A program made the translations under genes and the position numbers. Of a stretch of 64,000 bases of DNA, positions 36,101 through 47,372 are shown one piece after another. The first letter of the stretch is position 1. Every line of letters begins with the position of its first letter. Source of the stretch: Branchiostoma belcheri (Eukaryota; Chordata; Leptocardii; Amphioxiformes; Branchiostomatidae). The notes below the pieces were generated by a model. That model saw only the letters and a program-made list of their open reading frames with translations. It had not been told where the DNA came from and made no database searches. Where the stretch lies: the NCBI RefSeq assembly GCF_001625305.1, contig NW_017803998.1, positions 429,063-493,062 of the forward strand, read 5' to 3'.

Positions 36101-39100
36101 GGTGCGATAAGCACCGAATAAACAACCATGTGAGCAATCCTGTATAATGGTACGGTCCAAAAAGTGGTTGGTTATTCTAATAACTTAATCCCCTAAACAC
36201 TTAATAGAGATGGTGGATGATATACATTGTAAACACTGTAAACACTTTTGATCAATTGCTGACCTCACACATCCATAAAGTCTCATGTGAATAAGGTCAC
36301 GTGTCTGTAACCGTAACTTTCGTGAGTTTACGTTCAAAATTGCTTGGTCGTTAATTATCCTGAGGAAGGCGACAGTAGTCGTTGAAAATGATCTCTCTGT
36401 ACTGGTTGTGTTGGAATAAAGTGCAGCATTTTACTATAAAACTTACCACGGTGACCCCCAAATCCTGATCCCCATGACGTTGGTTTCAGAATCCTCCAGG
36501 TAGATGCAGTTGGTGAGAAGCGACTTCGCCGTTTCTGCTTCTTCGTCGCGAACCGCCCAGAACATGGGGCGATTTCCCGCCCGGATCTCTTGCATCAGTT
36601 TGGGGTCGAAGGTCAGATCGTGGTTGCCAGCAATGACGACCTTATAAGGATGGGGAAGTGTTCCTGTAGGGAAGGGGATAAGAATATCATCATCATCATC
36701 ATCATCATGGCTGCTGTTTAGCCTTCCTCAATGCAGGCTGACACTGTTATTGAAAAGATATATAGATGAAGTCTATGAAAGATATATAATATACGGAATA
36801 CATCTATAGTATGCATAACAAGAATGAATAATTTGAATTAGGTTATTTAATATTAATACCTACAACAACTCAACTCAGTTGTAACATTTTTATTAGATGA
36901 TACAATATAAATCTGCCTCGATTTCATACATGTAAATCACCATAAAACAAACTTACTTAGACTTAAACCCAGGCATATAACTTACTATAAGCCATATTAA
37001 TCCCAAACTTATTCCTTATAATAAAGTAATATTTATTCCCTATAATAAAGTAATATTTGATACATAAGCTGTGTGTGGGAAGCTTATAATAATTCGACCC
37101 AAAGCTCATTTTAGCTAGTAAATAGACAGATTTTGGTTGATGAAATCCAGATAATTATACCAGATGCAGTAAACAATACTTATCAAAACATAGTTGTCAC
37201 AGTAATTTAATAGTTAGCCTGTTTAAAACCTTCAGGCAGCTAAGGTAGCAATTCAAATTCCATAATAATTATGTTTTAATTAAACAAAATTATGGATTGG
37301 TTGCAAGTTACTTGATGTATGTTCTGATATTACATTACAATATGTACATTTTATGCCTTCTTAATCCTAAGTGTTTTTCTAAAACAGCTCTTGATACATA
37401 GGCAAAAATTCTGAAAACAGCAAATAGCCCTAATTTGTCCTAGAAGAGCAGGAAAACATGCAATTTAGCTATCACATTAAGCTCTTGGGGTGCCATTGCA
37501 AACTTGTAAACGTTGGCAAAATTGGAGAAGATATTGCCTGAACGACACCCAATACAATTCCCTCAGCGAGGACACTGCCCGTCAGTCCAATACGATGAGA
37601 CGCAATCTCCATTTGAAGACTTGGAGATAGGCTATACTGTAACAACTTTCATTTACACATGCAAGATGGGGCTTAAGTTGGGGGGCCTATTTTGCTGAGG
37701 AAAAGTGCAAGGGATCTGGCTATTTTTCTTCACAAATAGTCTAGCTGCTTTTGGAACCATTTAGCACTTAAAAAGAATATACAATGATATTTTATAAAAC
37801 ATACTACATAGTAGTCTACTTTCAACATTTGGATCAAGATCACCCATGCATCTTTTCCTTTTCTGTAGCATTTCGATATACTGGTAACACTACATGACAG
37901 TTCAGTTGCTTTTCGAATGATTTAAAACAGGTTAAGATAACTGACCCTCTACAAAAATCTACTCTTTCCATTATTAATAGGCCATAACCTTCACATAACC
38001 TCACCAAGGGGTGCTCTTCAGGTTAGAGGTTAAATGATGAACTGACATTTGCTATAACATTACAGTTGGTTTTCAAATGATTTTCAGCCAGGTTAAGACA
38101 ACTGACCCTCAGCAAGGATCTACCTTTTCCAATAATAGGCTATTATAACCTTCTTGTAACCCCACTAATGGCTCATCTTAAACTTACATATACGATTATA
38201 TACCTGGTAGCTTACATTATGATTGATACTAGGTGTCTGTACCTGTATCTGCAGGCATCAGCCTGTTATATTACTCTGACAGGCCGTATACATCAAGTCC
38301 TAACCTTTAGACATCTACCCGGTAACTACAAGCATTGTTTAATCATTATGTTATTTAGTGATGATGCCCCTACTGTACTTGGTTGCAATGAGTTCCACCT
38401 TATGGGTCTTTAATACATTTCTAATAGTGCAATACCAATTGCAGGACGGAGAAGAAGGGGGCGCCCAAGGATGAACTGGCGACAGACAGTGGAGAGGGAC
38501 CTTCAGGCAGTCAGCATGAGCTGGAAGGAAGCCTTGAGGCTGGCTGCTGACAGAGGAAGCTGGGCTGCTTTGACTGCCTCATGCGTCACGAGACGCGGGA
38601 GCCCCTAAGTCTAAGTCTAAGTAATACCAACTCACTTTACATAAGCTTTTCAACATGAAACTACATCAAAAACACTACAACTGGCAACATCCGGCCACAT
38701 CCGACCAAAACCGGTTTTGATAAATGTAGTTAGAACCGGTTCTGACAAATGCAGTACATGTATACATGGTTCAAGGGTCTTGTACGTGGTATGTGTGATG
38801 CTCTTGATATATTGTCTATGCAATTATGAATAGAAAACACAAAATAAGTCTTAAGACTCATTCTTATTATTTCATGAAGAAGAAGAGTCCTTTCCTTGCT
38901 TCTTTGAATTTTCTTCTCAAAGAAGAAGAAAATAAAAATTTGGCACAGTGATAAAAACAAAAACCACGGGCCTCAACCTTTCATGACACATACATTGTAT
39001 TGACGGTATTATGTGAAAAACAGTTTTGACAAGAACTTTTAGTGGTGATAAAATACCAAAGAGACAAAATTGAAATTCTGCAATTTACAATTTATTGCAA

Positions 39101-42100
39101 AAATTGTCAGGGGAAATCAGTGTGTGAAAGTCATTACCTTCCTATATATTTTAACTTCAGCATCGATATTAACAGTCATAAATATATCATACATAACTCT
39201 TAGCATTTAGAGTAACATCACCAAGTATACTAAACTGAAAGCTTTTCTAAGCTTTGCAAAACCTCTCTTGGTCATTTGCATGCAAAATTCAGGTCCAAAC
39301 CTCCCGTTTCACAAATAAAATGGCCCCAATTAAAGTTTGTGACACTGACAAAACATTTTGTTGCACTAACGTGACTTTAAAAAGTCTGCCGACTTTAATA
39401 GTTGACACATCCAATCAATTGGTCAGTGTAAATGGGTTTATGTGTTATTCATGTGAACACCAGACAGTGTTGAAATGACATGCCACCACCTCAGGGTGTA
39501 ATTGATTAGGCCACACTGAGTTAATTTTTTGGATGACATCCTCTAGATCTGAAGCCCCCCAAAACTAGTGCGCATGGGCGAATAAAAAAAATTCTGGCCA
39601 AATTTTTAAAAATAAAAATGCTTCTAAACCTACAAAGGTGGCATTGAGAATTTGTGGCAGTACATAGCGACGTATACGACATGCCGGCTTTTTGCAGGAT
39701 TTATGAATCAGCACTGTACGAATGTACTGAGTTCTTGAGTCGTGGAGCTTCGGTAGCCTGGGCGCCTGACTCTGTATTGTCGCTAACTACCAGTACCTTG
39801 GACTACCCAGGCCTAGAGCCAGGCCAGAGCCTCGGTGGACTTGATCTTTTTTTTTTTTTTGAGAACAGGCAAAAATCAATGCACGCATGGATGATCAGTG
39901 TGGCCTTAGGTCTAGGAAAAAAATGTTGTGCTTCCTGTTTCCCGACCGACCCTAGAAAAAAATGCCAACCCTATCCTCGTTTTTTTGGTGGACCCCTGCA
40001 ATGGACAGTTGGATCACTAGAGTCTAATAAAAAAAAGAGAAAAAAAACTCTTAAGATAATCCCTACCTACCGGCCCTAATTTTTTTCAGCACTGAAACAC
40101 GAAACACATTTTGTCCTAGGCCTGAGCGAATTTGCAACACTGTAACGGAAGGTTACAGACATCCATGTCTGATTTACATTGCCTCAGTCAGAACTATCGA
40201 TCCTCTCCTTGGTGCTGAATCCATTGCAGTTCTAAATTACACTTCAAGGCCCTTCATTTTTCAACCCATGGGTAAGATCAATACATTGCAGACATCAAAA
40301 GATGCTTAGGGGAAAACACCAATGTTGCATATAGAATTCTAATACAAAAGTCTCTAATTTGAAATTCTAATGCAAAAGTCTCTAATAGAATATTCTAACA
40401 CAAAAGTCTGTATTGCTATATGAGCACTCATTGTATGTGATGTTGCCAATACATTTGTTTAGTGATAATCTAAGATATAATCATCAATATTGGCCTAGAG
40501 TAACTTTAAGTTTGTATGAAAGTAGGCATGAAACATTAATTTACTGATACTAATCATTCATATCTAAGTCATGTATCTTAAAAACAGTATACTAAGCAAA
40601 ACTTTGGAAAATTGAATTGAAACTGTTCATTTGACTGTGAGAGAATTAATTTGTACCATGTCATTGCTTTCTGAGTCACAATCTTCAATTTCTTCTCTCG
40701 GATTCAGTTAGATCTTCCCAATTTTCCTGACCAAGCAAATCTTAGCAAGGACATCATGACTTTGAAAATAATCTCTATACAATTTAAGGGACTCTCAATT
40801 GCAAGATTTCCATGCCTTTTGCCAATCTCTTTAGTACAAGCCTGAATACAACTTCCCCATGTACTACCTTGGAGAAAGCCATTAGGGTAGAATGCATACT
40901 ACATTATAGAAAGGACACCCTGAAAAGCGTTCAAAATTACATTTGGACAAACTGTATGGGATACTTTCCGTCAAGTAATCTGATGGCTTTAAGCAGTGTG
41001 TGAGTTGAATCGACAGTAATTTTCTTGAAAACTGAGTATAGGCTTCTGCGCAAACTTGCATTGGAATATTCCCATATCGTGGGGAGGGGGGCTTGATATT
41101 GAGCTATAGAAGCCCTAAGGTGGAGGAAGAATCATGAATATTTGAACATTAGAACATCCTGGATGGATAGGTAGCTATGATGTGCCCTTTGTGGGTGTAT
41201 TAAAGTAGGCACTCAGGTATTAGGCCATATTGAATTGATGATATGGATGACATCCTCTGAGAATCCCAAAACTGATCCGAGAGTGAAAAAAATGACATCT
41301 GACGTCTCTTCCTAAAATTTTTTAAAAACATTCCCTTGTAGAATGAGTGGAAAGTTTCTATTCATGTACAAATCATGGTTGATGTCTCTAAAGGATGTGA
41401 ACCATAAAATCAAGCTTTTCTGGCCTCCGTTCTCTAAAAGATCTAAAAGCCCCACAGTTCATTGCACAGCTGTTATCTATAAGGTCATCTCCTCTCATTT
41501 CATGCTACTACGGAGAAGGACGAAAATGCATCAGTTTCAATTTTCTGGTCAGAATCATGAATCAACTGTGTAAACAGATAAAGGTTATACGATGGCTCTC
41601 TCCAGCATACGTGCTCCTGTCTTGGAACAACAATTTGCTTCTTAGGTCACATCAAATGAATTTGATTTGTTGGCTCTCAGATTTTTTTTTCAGAAAAAAT
41701 ATGAAGCGACAGGGCGGAAAAAAAAGTTTTAAATGAAAACAGACCTAGGCATCCTCTGATAAACCCAAAAGCTACGATAGGTCAGTCATGACGTCATCAT
41801 ACCAGACTGTCTGAATTTTAAACTTTTTATCATTGAACCACTGCATTAATAGATGGTTAAACTGTAACAACTAAGAAGGCAAGGAAATTTCTTCAACAGT
41901 ACTGTTGGGGCTCAAAAATGAGCATTTTTTTTTGGTTGCATATCAGAAAAATATGTAGGTTTGCAAATCTGAGAATGAATTATTATCCAAATTGGTGTGT
42001 CTTTAGAACAAACAAAAATTACCAGAATTCCATCCTCATTGATGGACAAAAATGTAAAATTCATGACATTTTCACCAGGCTGTCTGCAAAACACAATATT

Positions 42101-44539
42101 TCAATAAAGCTGCCATATGACATTATCTCTCAAAATTTAGGAAACCATAGCATGATTTCAGAGGGTCAAAAAGTTCAAATTTACTGGGGGAACATGCCCC
42201 CTAACCCCTTTGATTCCTTGCGCCTTTGGCACTCGACATGGAGCTTTGCTTCCTCAAACCAACCAGACAGATAAAAATCTAAAGCTGGTGAGAACCCCGG
42301 AGCAGTGTACAAGTGTAGCATAGTGAAATAGGTAAGGCTATTGAAGTGCAAACTCTTAATCATTATCAAGTCTTAGAATTTCAACTGCAGGAGCAAAAAG
42401 AAAAGTGTTGAGATTGACACAAAGTAACAGACTACATCCAAATACTGTCAATTACTTCTTAGGTCAGGACCTCGCTTCGGTGTTATCGGAATTCTGTCAA
42501 CTCAGATGGAAAAACTCTCACATTGGAGGGCAGATGCCTTTTCCAGATCAAAACGGCAGACTATTCGGCTACACCCAACACGGGGGCAAGGTTATGTCAA
42601 CTAAAGCATTTTTGTTCTGTATTCAGAACTCTAAGAAGCTTCAGAAGGAATCTCACAAGTTCTTGTATGACAGCATTGTGTTGTAAACTCAGTATGAACT
42701 CACATTTCATCGCTAAAAGGGTTACTATAGGTCAACAGGAAGGATAGGCCAGGAAATGTTCTTAAAGGGATGAGGCAAGATTGTGGGAAGGGGAGTATGA
42801 GAAGAAGTTTAAGCATATTTTGTTGAAAATTATATTTTTTGTTTACGTAACATGAAGTTATATTCATCATAATGAGTATGGAAGCATTCTTATTCTGAGC
42901 TGTGGGTTTTTGTATATATTTGTAGGTAGTAGGTTGACAGCACATGGGTGGGGGAGGATTGTCAGGCAGAATGAATCAGTCAACTTGAGGGAGTTTGTCA
43001 GGATTCTTAGCTGAGGATTGATGGCATACTTCCTGGAGGTCTAAAATCTCTGATTTCTCATGTCAAGTATGTTTCTTAACAATTCTTCAGAATCTGTAGT
43101 TATTTCTTCTGCAGTTTACAGATGAATTAAACTGCCCTCTTTTCATAGAGATTCAAAACCTAACCATGTTGTAGAATAGAACAAAGACATCCTTGTGAAG
43201 AAATTCCGTGATTCACATAAAGCCATCATTCTGTGATTCATATAAAGCCATCAAAGCTATCTCGGTTTATTCTTTCTGTGCACGAATTATGTGACCCAAA
43301 AACACATCCTTGGCAGACTAACAAAATAGGGTTCATACATGTTGTCTGGCCCATAGCATTAAAAGCCATACCTATAAAGCATGCTCTGAACCCCTATATA
43401 CATGTATCATCACACAGAGTTTTAGTTCAAAGACCTTTCATGTTACAAAAACTACTATCACCTAATTATACTTCAAAAGATAACATTACCCTATCTTCTA
43501 ACCAGCAAATGTAATTTTTACGACAAAAACCTCTTTCACAGGACTGACTATCATTACCCCTTAGCTGCATCTGCTGCCATCTAAAACTACTTTTCCTTGA
43601 AGCTGTTGAGTACATGTATCAGTGGCTGTGCTTTTAGACTGGTAAAATAAGTAGTCAGACTTCAAATGGCCATCTGGGTGTCAGTTAGGGGTCAAAGTTG
43701 TGGTCCAATGCCTGTACATGCACATTTCTTTCAGTTATAAGCTTAGGGTTTGGGGGCATATAACTTTAAATCAAAAGGAACATTAGAGCAAGTTTGACTA
43801 TGTACATGTACGGGTATATATAAACTCTTATACTACATAAGGCTCACCCACTTAAAAAACATGATATCATAGATCTCATACATTTGTACCTCCATGAAAT
43901 ATTTATTCAAAGTAATTTTGAATTTCTTGTACTATGTCCTATTCATGATTATGGTGAATTTCTTACTGATTCTGTCTTATTCTCCCACTTGCTCCCACAA
44001 GGCAACAGACATTGCATATAACGGTAACAGGAAATTGAAGACAGGAAATCAGATAACCTTTTCTGGGACCTTTAACCTAAAGTGTCATTGCCTCCCATGT
44101 GCATAGCATGTAGAGATGTGTAAAGAAACACACACAGACATCATATAGCAGTCAAAAACAAATCTCTGTATAACCTGGCAAAGAAACAAAGCAAAATGCA
44201 CCCACCTAACCAAGTGTTGAAGTCCTTGACCTTCTGCAAGTGTCCAAGGTCGGTGAAATCCCCCGCGTGGAGCAAGACATCCCCGTCCGGAATCGCTCCC
44301 ATTCTGTCGCTCCTGGAGTGGGTGTCCGACACGCAAACAAACCGTACATGTCCTGGTGGTTTCTCTTTGTCGAAGGGGACCGGTTCGACCTTCGCTGCGG
44401 TCTGCACGACCTTCCTCTGGTCCCACGCCTTCTGTGGTTGCGTGGCCAGCGGGTCGGCCTCCAGAGTAGCGGACTTGTGGTCCGAGTCAGATGACATGAC
44501 TCTACGGGAGATCTTGGATAATGTTCGGCGGATGGACAT
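24941..44539 (-). CDS. MPPED1/MPPED2-family metallophosphoesterase, 5 exons, complete
   Basis: Calcineurin-like phosphodiesterase of the 239AB/MPPED family; vertebrate MPPED1 and MPPED2 hydrolyse cyclic nucleotides weakly in vitro. Exons on the - strand: 44539..44206, 36663..36447, 35384..35269, 25726..25616, 25092..24941. Phases join perfectly (930 nt, 309 residues). Metal-site motifs in order: SDTHSR (71-76), HAGDF (91-95), AGNHD (123-127), THGPPLGH (217-224), GHIHE (255-259). His256 is present, unlike vertebrate MPPED2, which has glycine there, so full dinuclear-metal activity is expected. The C-terminus NASVCTVRYQPVNPPIIFDLP is near identical in the family. The N-terminal ~60 residues are not conserved. 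Stop TAA overlaps an AATAAA hexamer (24936..24941 read on the - strand). Orthology to one vertebrate paralogue is undecided; it probably predates their split. Introns 1 and 3 are long (7.5 and 9.5 kb). Confidence 0.95.
25359..25445. repeat. (ACTC)n microsatellite
   Basis: About 20 tandem ACTC units in MPPED intron 4, with ACCC variants at the left end. Confidence 0.97.
25616..25726 (-). CDS. MPPED exon 4 (residues 223-260)
   Basis: Acceptor CGTCCAG, donor GTGGGC. Encodes GHGDV, GCVDLLNTIQKRVKPKYH and FGHIHE. It gives no long open frame of its own on the - strand and was found by following the protein from exon 3 to exon 5. Confidence 0.95.
26041..26075 (+). other. Hammerhead-core-like motif, copy 1
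   Basis: CTGAGGA, then a hairpin GTGAC/AGACG/GTCAC, then GAAACGTC. This matches the order CUGANGA, helix II, GAAA of a hammerhead ribozyme, but helices I and III are not obvious. Such motifs occur at ends of Penelope-like and related retroelements. A second copy is at 36359. Confidence 0.3.
26217..26340. repeat. 124-bp near-palindrome with ~53-bp arms
   Basis: Left arm AATTGAAGGTAAAAG...TATTCAGCACTAAGAACAGGGACA pairs with the right arm ending TTTACTTTCAATT. The loop is under 20 bp. It lies in MPPED intron 3 and is probably a foldback transposon remnant. Confidence 0.85.
27079..27310. repeat. Dispersed repeat with TACCTCC hairpin and (GT)n
   Basis: It begins with the hairpin TACCTCCATGAAAAATGGAGGTA, followed by (TG)n at 27119..27146. 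Its distal part (27180..27295) recurs inverted at 34457..34578 (GTCAAGGAGGTCATGTAATG, AACGAGCATTACCAGATGTAG). Short TACCTCC-type hairpins also occur near 50655. Confidence 0.65.
28261..28611. mobile_element. PIF/Harbinger-like MITE, copy 1
   Basis: Ends GGCCACACCAATTTAATTTG and its complement, with TAA on both sides (28258..28260, 28612..28614). 351 bp, strongly foldback in the outer ~60 bp. It has no coding capacity. Confidence 0.82.
30450..30696. mobile_element. Foldback element with 9-bp target duplication, copy 2
   Basis: The 247-bp element is nearly identical to 20885..21130, with the same ends (AGCACGTCGGCAG). Flanks GTTACCATG (30441..30449) and GTTGCCATG (30697..30705) match at 8 of 9 positions. 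It lies in MPPED intron 3. Confidence 0.88.
30968..31121 (-). mobile_element. tRNA-type SINE
   Basis: Read on the - strand it begins TGGTGTCATTGGCCTACTGA, has a B-box-like GGTTCGAATCT, then a central domain (TTTGGGAAATTAAGACACTT, CTCCACTCAGGTGTAAATGG) ending GGTACCTGAC. The central domain resembles conserved domains shared by eumetazoan SINE superfamilies; the exact one was not verified. Confidence 0.65.
32511..32677. repeat. (ACTC)n microsatellite with (CA)n interruption
   Basis: About 38 ACTC units interrupted by CACACACACA near 32602..32614. An apparent Thr/His/Ser/Leu open frame across it is an artefact of the repeat. Confidence 0.97.
33700..33845 (-). mobile_element. SINE fragment
   Basis: TACTCATTTACACCTGAGTAAAGTGAG and a reverse B-box GGGATTCGAACCCAG (about 33781) match the SINE architecture of 30968..31121. 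It is degraded. Confidence 0.5.
34457..34578 (-). repeat. Inverted copy of the 27180..27295 repeat
   Basis: Reverse complement of the distal part of the TACCTCC repeat, truncated before the (GT)n section. It lies in MPPED intron 3. Confidence 0.65.
34869..35208. mobile_element. PIF/Harbinger-like MITE, copy 2
   Basis: Starts GGCCACACCAATTTGATTTG and ends AAATTGCTGTGGCC; TAA on the left, TGA on the right. It lies in MPPED intron 3, 61 bp from the exon 3 donor. Confidence 0.78.
35269..35384 (-). CDS. MPPED exon 3 (residues 184-223)
   Basis: Acceptor TTTCCAG. Encodes QPWFYDWAFN, LNKWNLIPEGVDILVTHGPP, with a conserved metal-binding histidine in THGPP. A Harbinger-like element starts 61 bp beyond its donor. 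Confidence 0.95.
36359..36392 (+). other. Hammerhead-core-like motif, copy 2
   Basis: CTGAGGA, then hairpin GCGAC/AGTA/GTCGT, then GAAAATGATC. Compared with copy 1, the helix II pair U-A is replaced by C-G, a compensatory change. Both copies are followed within about 30 bp by the shared word GGTTGTGT. Confidence 0.3.
36447..36663 (-). CDS. MPPED exon 2 (residues 112-184)
   Basis: Acceptor CCTACAG. Carries VVIAGNHDLTFD, then a charged stretch (WAVRDEEAETAKSLL), then NCIYLEDSE and GIRIWGSPW. Donor GTAAGT. Confidence 0.93.
38439..38622 (+). mobile_element. 5'-truncated LINE 3' end with target duplication
   Basis: Frame 38444..38608 encodes the typical C-terminal tail of a non-LTR reverse-transcriptase ORF2 (RRRRGRPRMNWRQTVERDL...WKEALRLAADRGSW), ending TAA. 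It is followed by a (TCTAAG)n tail. AATACCAA flanks both sides (38431..38438, 38623..38630), a target duplication. It lies in MPPED intron 1. Confidence 0.85.
39509..39905. mobile_element. PIF/Harbinger-like element with TTA duplication
   Basis: Ends GGCCACACTGA and TCAGTGTGGCC, flanked by TTA on both sides (39506..39508, 39906..39908). It is 397 bp. The interior differs from the main family, so it is a related subfamily. A 141-codon open frame starting inside it has no domain signal. Confidence 0.7.
41645..41950. mobile_element. Truncated PIF/Harbinger-like copy
   Basis: Starts GGTCACATCAAATGAATTTG after TTA and shares interior words with full copies (GAAGCGACAGGGCG, TTAATAGATGG). The right end is missing. 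Confidence 0.55.
44206..44539 (-). CDS. MPPED exon 1 (residues 1-111)
   Basis: ATG at 44539; a basic, Ser-rich N-terminus (SIRRTLSKISRRV), then the fold begins at HVRFVCVSDTHSR and reaches GDVLLHAGDFTDLG. Donor GTGGGT is weaker than consensus. Whether an untranslated exon precedes it cannot be seen. Confidence 0.92.
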
Positions 44540-44942
44540 GAATAAAAGCCGGGACAGTCAGAAACATGGGTGAGGAAAAACTCTGGGATTTTGGATGGCT
44601 TCCTTTACTGTTTTTCTCCAATGTCTTGGTCAAGTTTGGTAAAGAAATGCTCCTTTGGCAAAAAATCCTTCAAGTCGGAACCTACACAGAAAAGAGAAAT
44701 AACTGTCAACTGTCTAATATCATAATTATGGTGATTTCTGACATTGACATAAAATTCTGAGTGTTCCTGTCATAATGTTTTTTTCAATTCAATGATAAGC
44801 CATGCAATAGAAATATCTTTAAGAATACTTCAAATGACACACTTTATGTAGCGAAAATTTAAACTGAACTTTCAAGCAACTTTCTATATTGCTTAAACAG
44901 GAATTTATATTAGAAAATTCTACATAATAAAGTTTTGAATAT

Positions 44943-45146
44943 GAAGCAAGTTTAAACTGTAATTTCCAACGCAAGAAATTGAACTCACCCAAATTTTCAT
45001 AATGCTTATGGAGTCACGTGAGTTATCTGCATGATGTCTAGGAAGCATTGGATTGCTCAATCCTTGACAAAGACTGGAGCTGTACAGTCAAAAATTTAGG
45101 GTGAGCCCAATTTCTTGTGTTGGAAATTACAGTTTAAACTTGCTTC
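44943..45146. repeat. 204-bp foldback with ~48-bp arms
   Basis: GAAGCAAGTTTAAACTGTAA and its exact complement form the outer arms, extending through TTCCAACGCAAGAAATTG to CTCACCC. No clear target duplication is visible. It lies about 400 bp upstream of the MPPED start codon. Confidence 0.85.
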
Positions 45147-46202
45147 CTAATGATTTCTACCAACACAGATGAACTTTCAAGATAAAGTTTTGATGTTGTA
45201 TTCAGTAAAGTCTCTGGGAGAAAATCAACCAGAGAGCCACAAGGATTATTAATTAGGCTACACGTTAAGCAAATCACCATTCGACCAGTTTTAGAAGTCA
45301 TTTCAATCTAGAGTGACTTACTGCTACATGTATAAGCACCCTTTGCTCCAAAAGCCACAGTTATTCAAACAGCATCCCTAATGTATCCCTAATGAATACC
45401 CATCACCCTTTCAACCATGTAACTTCTTACAGTAAAGTTTCTACAACATCCATCTTGACTTATGTGTACTTTACCATCCCATCTTCTTAGAAATTAAAAC
45501 AAAGTGTTCGCATTTGTCTTCCCTTTGTGAACAAAGATGAAAGAAGTAACGCGGTATGTAACACACAACTGTATCCTGTTCCATCTATGTCTATTAGACA
45601 AGTAAACTTGTCACACCTTTGCAAAAACCTAGCCACTGTAGCCGACATCTTGAAAAAGTAACCACTTAGCCACTATTGAGATCTAAAGTCTTGTTTTTCA
45701 CTTCTAAGGATGACAGATGCGACACTTGGCCCTAACGCTGCTCCAGCATTTTCCCAAAGCGTGGAAGAAAAATTGTAACTGCCATACTTTTCAATTTATC
45801 AGTCGTTGGGTACTAGCGGTAGTGTTAAAGGTTTCTAATGGCATTGTCAATCACGGACTTAGTAAGGCAACTCTAAGAAGATCCAACTTTTTTTGGAAGC
45901 TATCAGTATTCGCACTAATTCTTCACGCCTGTCTGTAGCAGTTGTTTGCTGTCTGTCTCAATAAACATACACAGTTTGCAGCAATAGTAGCTGTCAAGGT
46001 GCATCCAGTGTTCACCTTGTATATCTACTAGTAAAGAAGCAATGAAGGTACATTGTATTATGAAGAATGACATTAGACGGTACAATTATTTACATGTGGT
46101 GTCAAGTGGCTAGGCTAGCAGACATGAGCATTCGAGTGTTTAATGAATGGCATTCTTGACTTAACATAAAGGCAGTAAAGGCAATACGACTATGCACAAT
46201 TT

Positions 46203-46345
46203 TCCTCATTCCAACCAGGTGTAACCAAATGGGTACCTGACTTTGTTTGGGGTGTAAAAATTTGGTAGAAGGAGAAGGAGGGGCTTTGCCTTCCAGTACA
46301 ATGTCCTAAACACAACCTCAGAAAGGCAATGGGACTACATTTGAC
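46203..46345 (+). mobile_element. 5'-truncated SINE copy
   Basis: Shares CAGGTGT..AAATGGGTACCTGACTTTG and the end GGCAATGGGACTAC with the SINE at 48235; the tRNA-related head is missing. Confidence 0.55.
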
Positions 46346-47012
46346 TATTCACAAGTCTGACTTTTTTTCAATAAGCTATTCTTAAAGCAGTCTTTTTAAT
46401 ATGGCAATCATCACATTCTACTATGTACATGTAAAAGCATGTTTTGTATAAGATTATAAACAATGTAGATTTTACATAAATTCCACAACAGTTTAGAAAT
46501 GAATAACCATAATTTTGCATTTCCCAAACATTTCTGAAGCTTTTAACTTCAACAAGTTGTTGACATTTGTCCCACAGCCCCAGTTTATACGAGAGACAAA
46601 GTATGAATATATGTAGGTCACAGTAGCACACTAACATCATCCAAAAATGTCTTAGAAACCAGATCTTGTGTCTAGATCTTAGTACCCTGATAGACCAGGA
46701 GAGCTTCAAAAGGATTTCTTAGGGATGAAAGTAATTCTTCACTTGTACAATTTGCCATCTGCAATAGTCTGTCTGTTTGCCTTTGGGCTAAACTTTCGTG
46801 ACCCCAAACTGTCAACAACTCACTTTGATCCATTCTTCAAGCCGACCTTTAGATGTGTAAATTACCTGCTTATCGTACGTGGGGAAAATGACAGACATGT
46901 TGGAAAGATCTTATCTGTAATTAGTTGGCGCAAAATCGTTAGTGTGAGGACAAAACGACCCATAGGGTATCTGATGACCAGGGCGGTTTGAACTGGAAAC
47001 TCAAACACCTAA

Positions 47013-47372
47013 GGCCTCACCAATTTAATTTGTTGGTTTACAGATTTACCTGCTTACTTTTTCTCTGATTTGCCAAAAAAAAAACATTTCAGCCTCTGAA
47101 TCAACTCCAAAATGCTCGTATTTTTGCCCCAGCAAGTCCCTTCTCTTTAGAGTTGTTACTGTAACAGTTTTTCCGTCTATCAATGCAGTTGTTTGGTTAC
47201 AAGTTTGAAATTGTTTGAATTGCAAACCAGCCTGGTATGTTGACTTCATGGCTCCTGTAATTGCATTTGGGGTTATCATAAGATGCCTAGGTCTGTTTTA
47301 ATTTTTTGCCCTGTCGCTTCATATTTTTTTCTGAAAAAAAATCTTAGAACCAACAAATCAAATTGGTGTAGT
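47013..47372. mobile_element. PIF/Harbinger-like MITE, copy 3
   Basis: Starts GGCCTCACCAATTTAATTTG after TAA and ends near CAAATTGGTGTAG; the right terminus is mutated. It shares interior words with the other copies (CATGGCTCCT, GTCGCTTCATATTTT). Confidence 0.7.

Noticed and set aside
39654..40079. 141-codon + strand open frame
   Set aside because: Starts inside a Harbinger-like element and crosses A/T runs; no domain or codon signal.
44196..44573. 125-codon + strand frame opposite MPPED exon 1
   Set aside because: Antisense shadow of a well-supported exon; the - strand protein carries the metal-site motifs.
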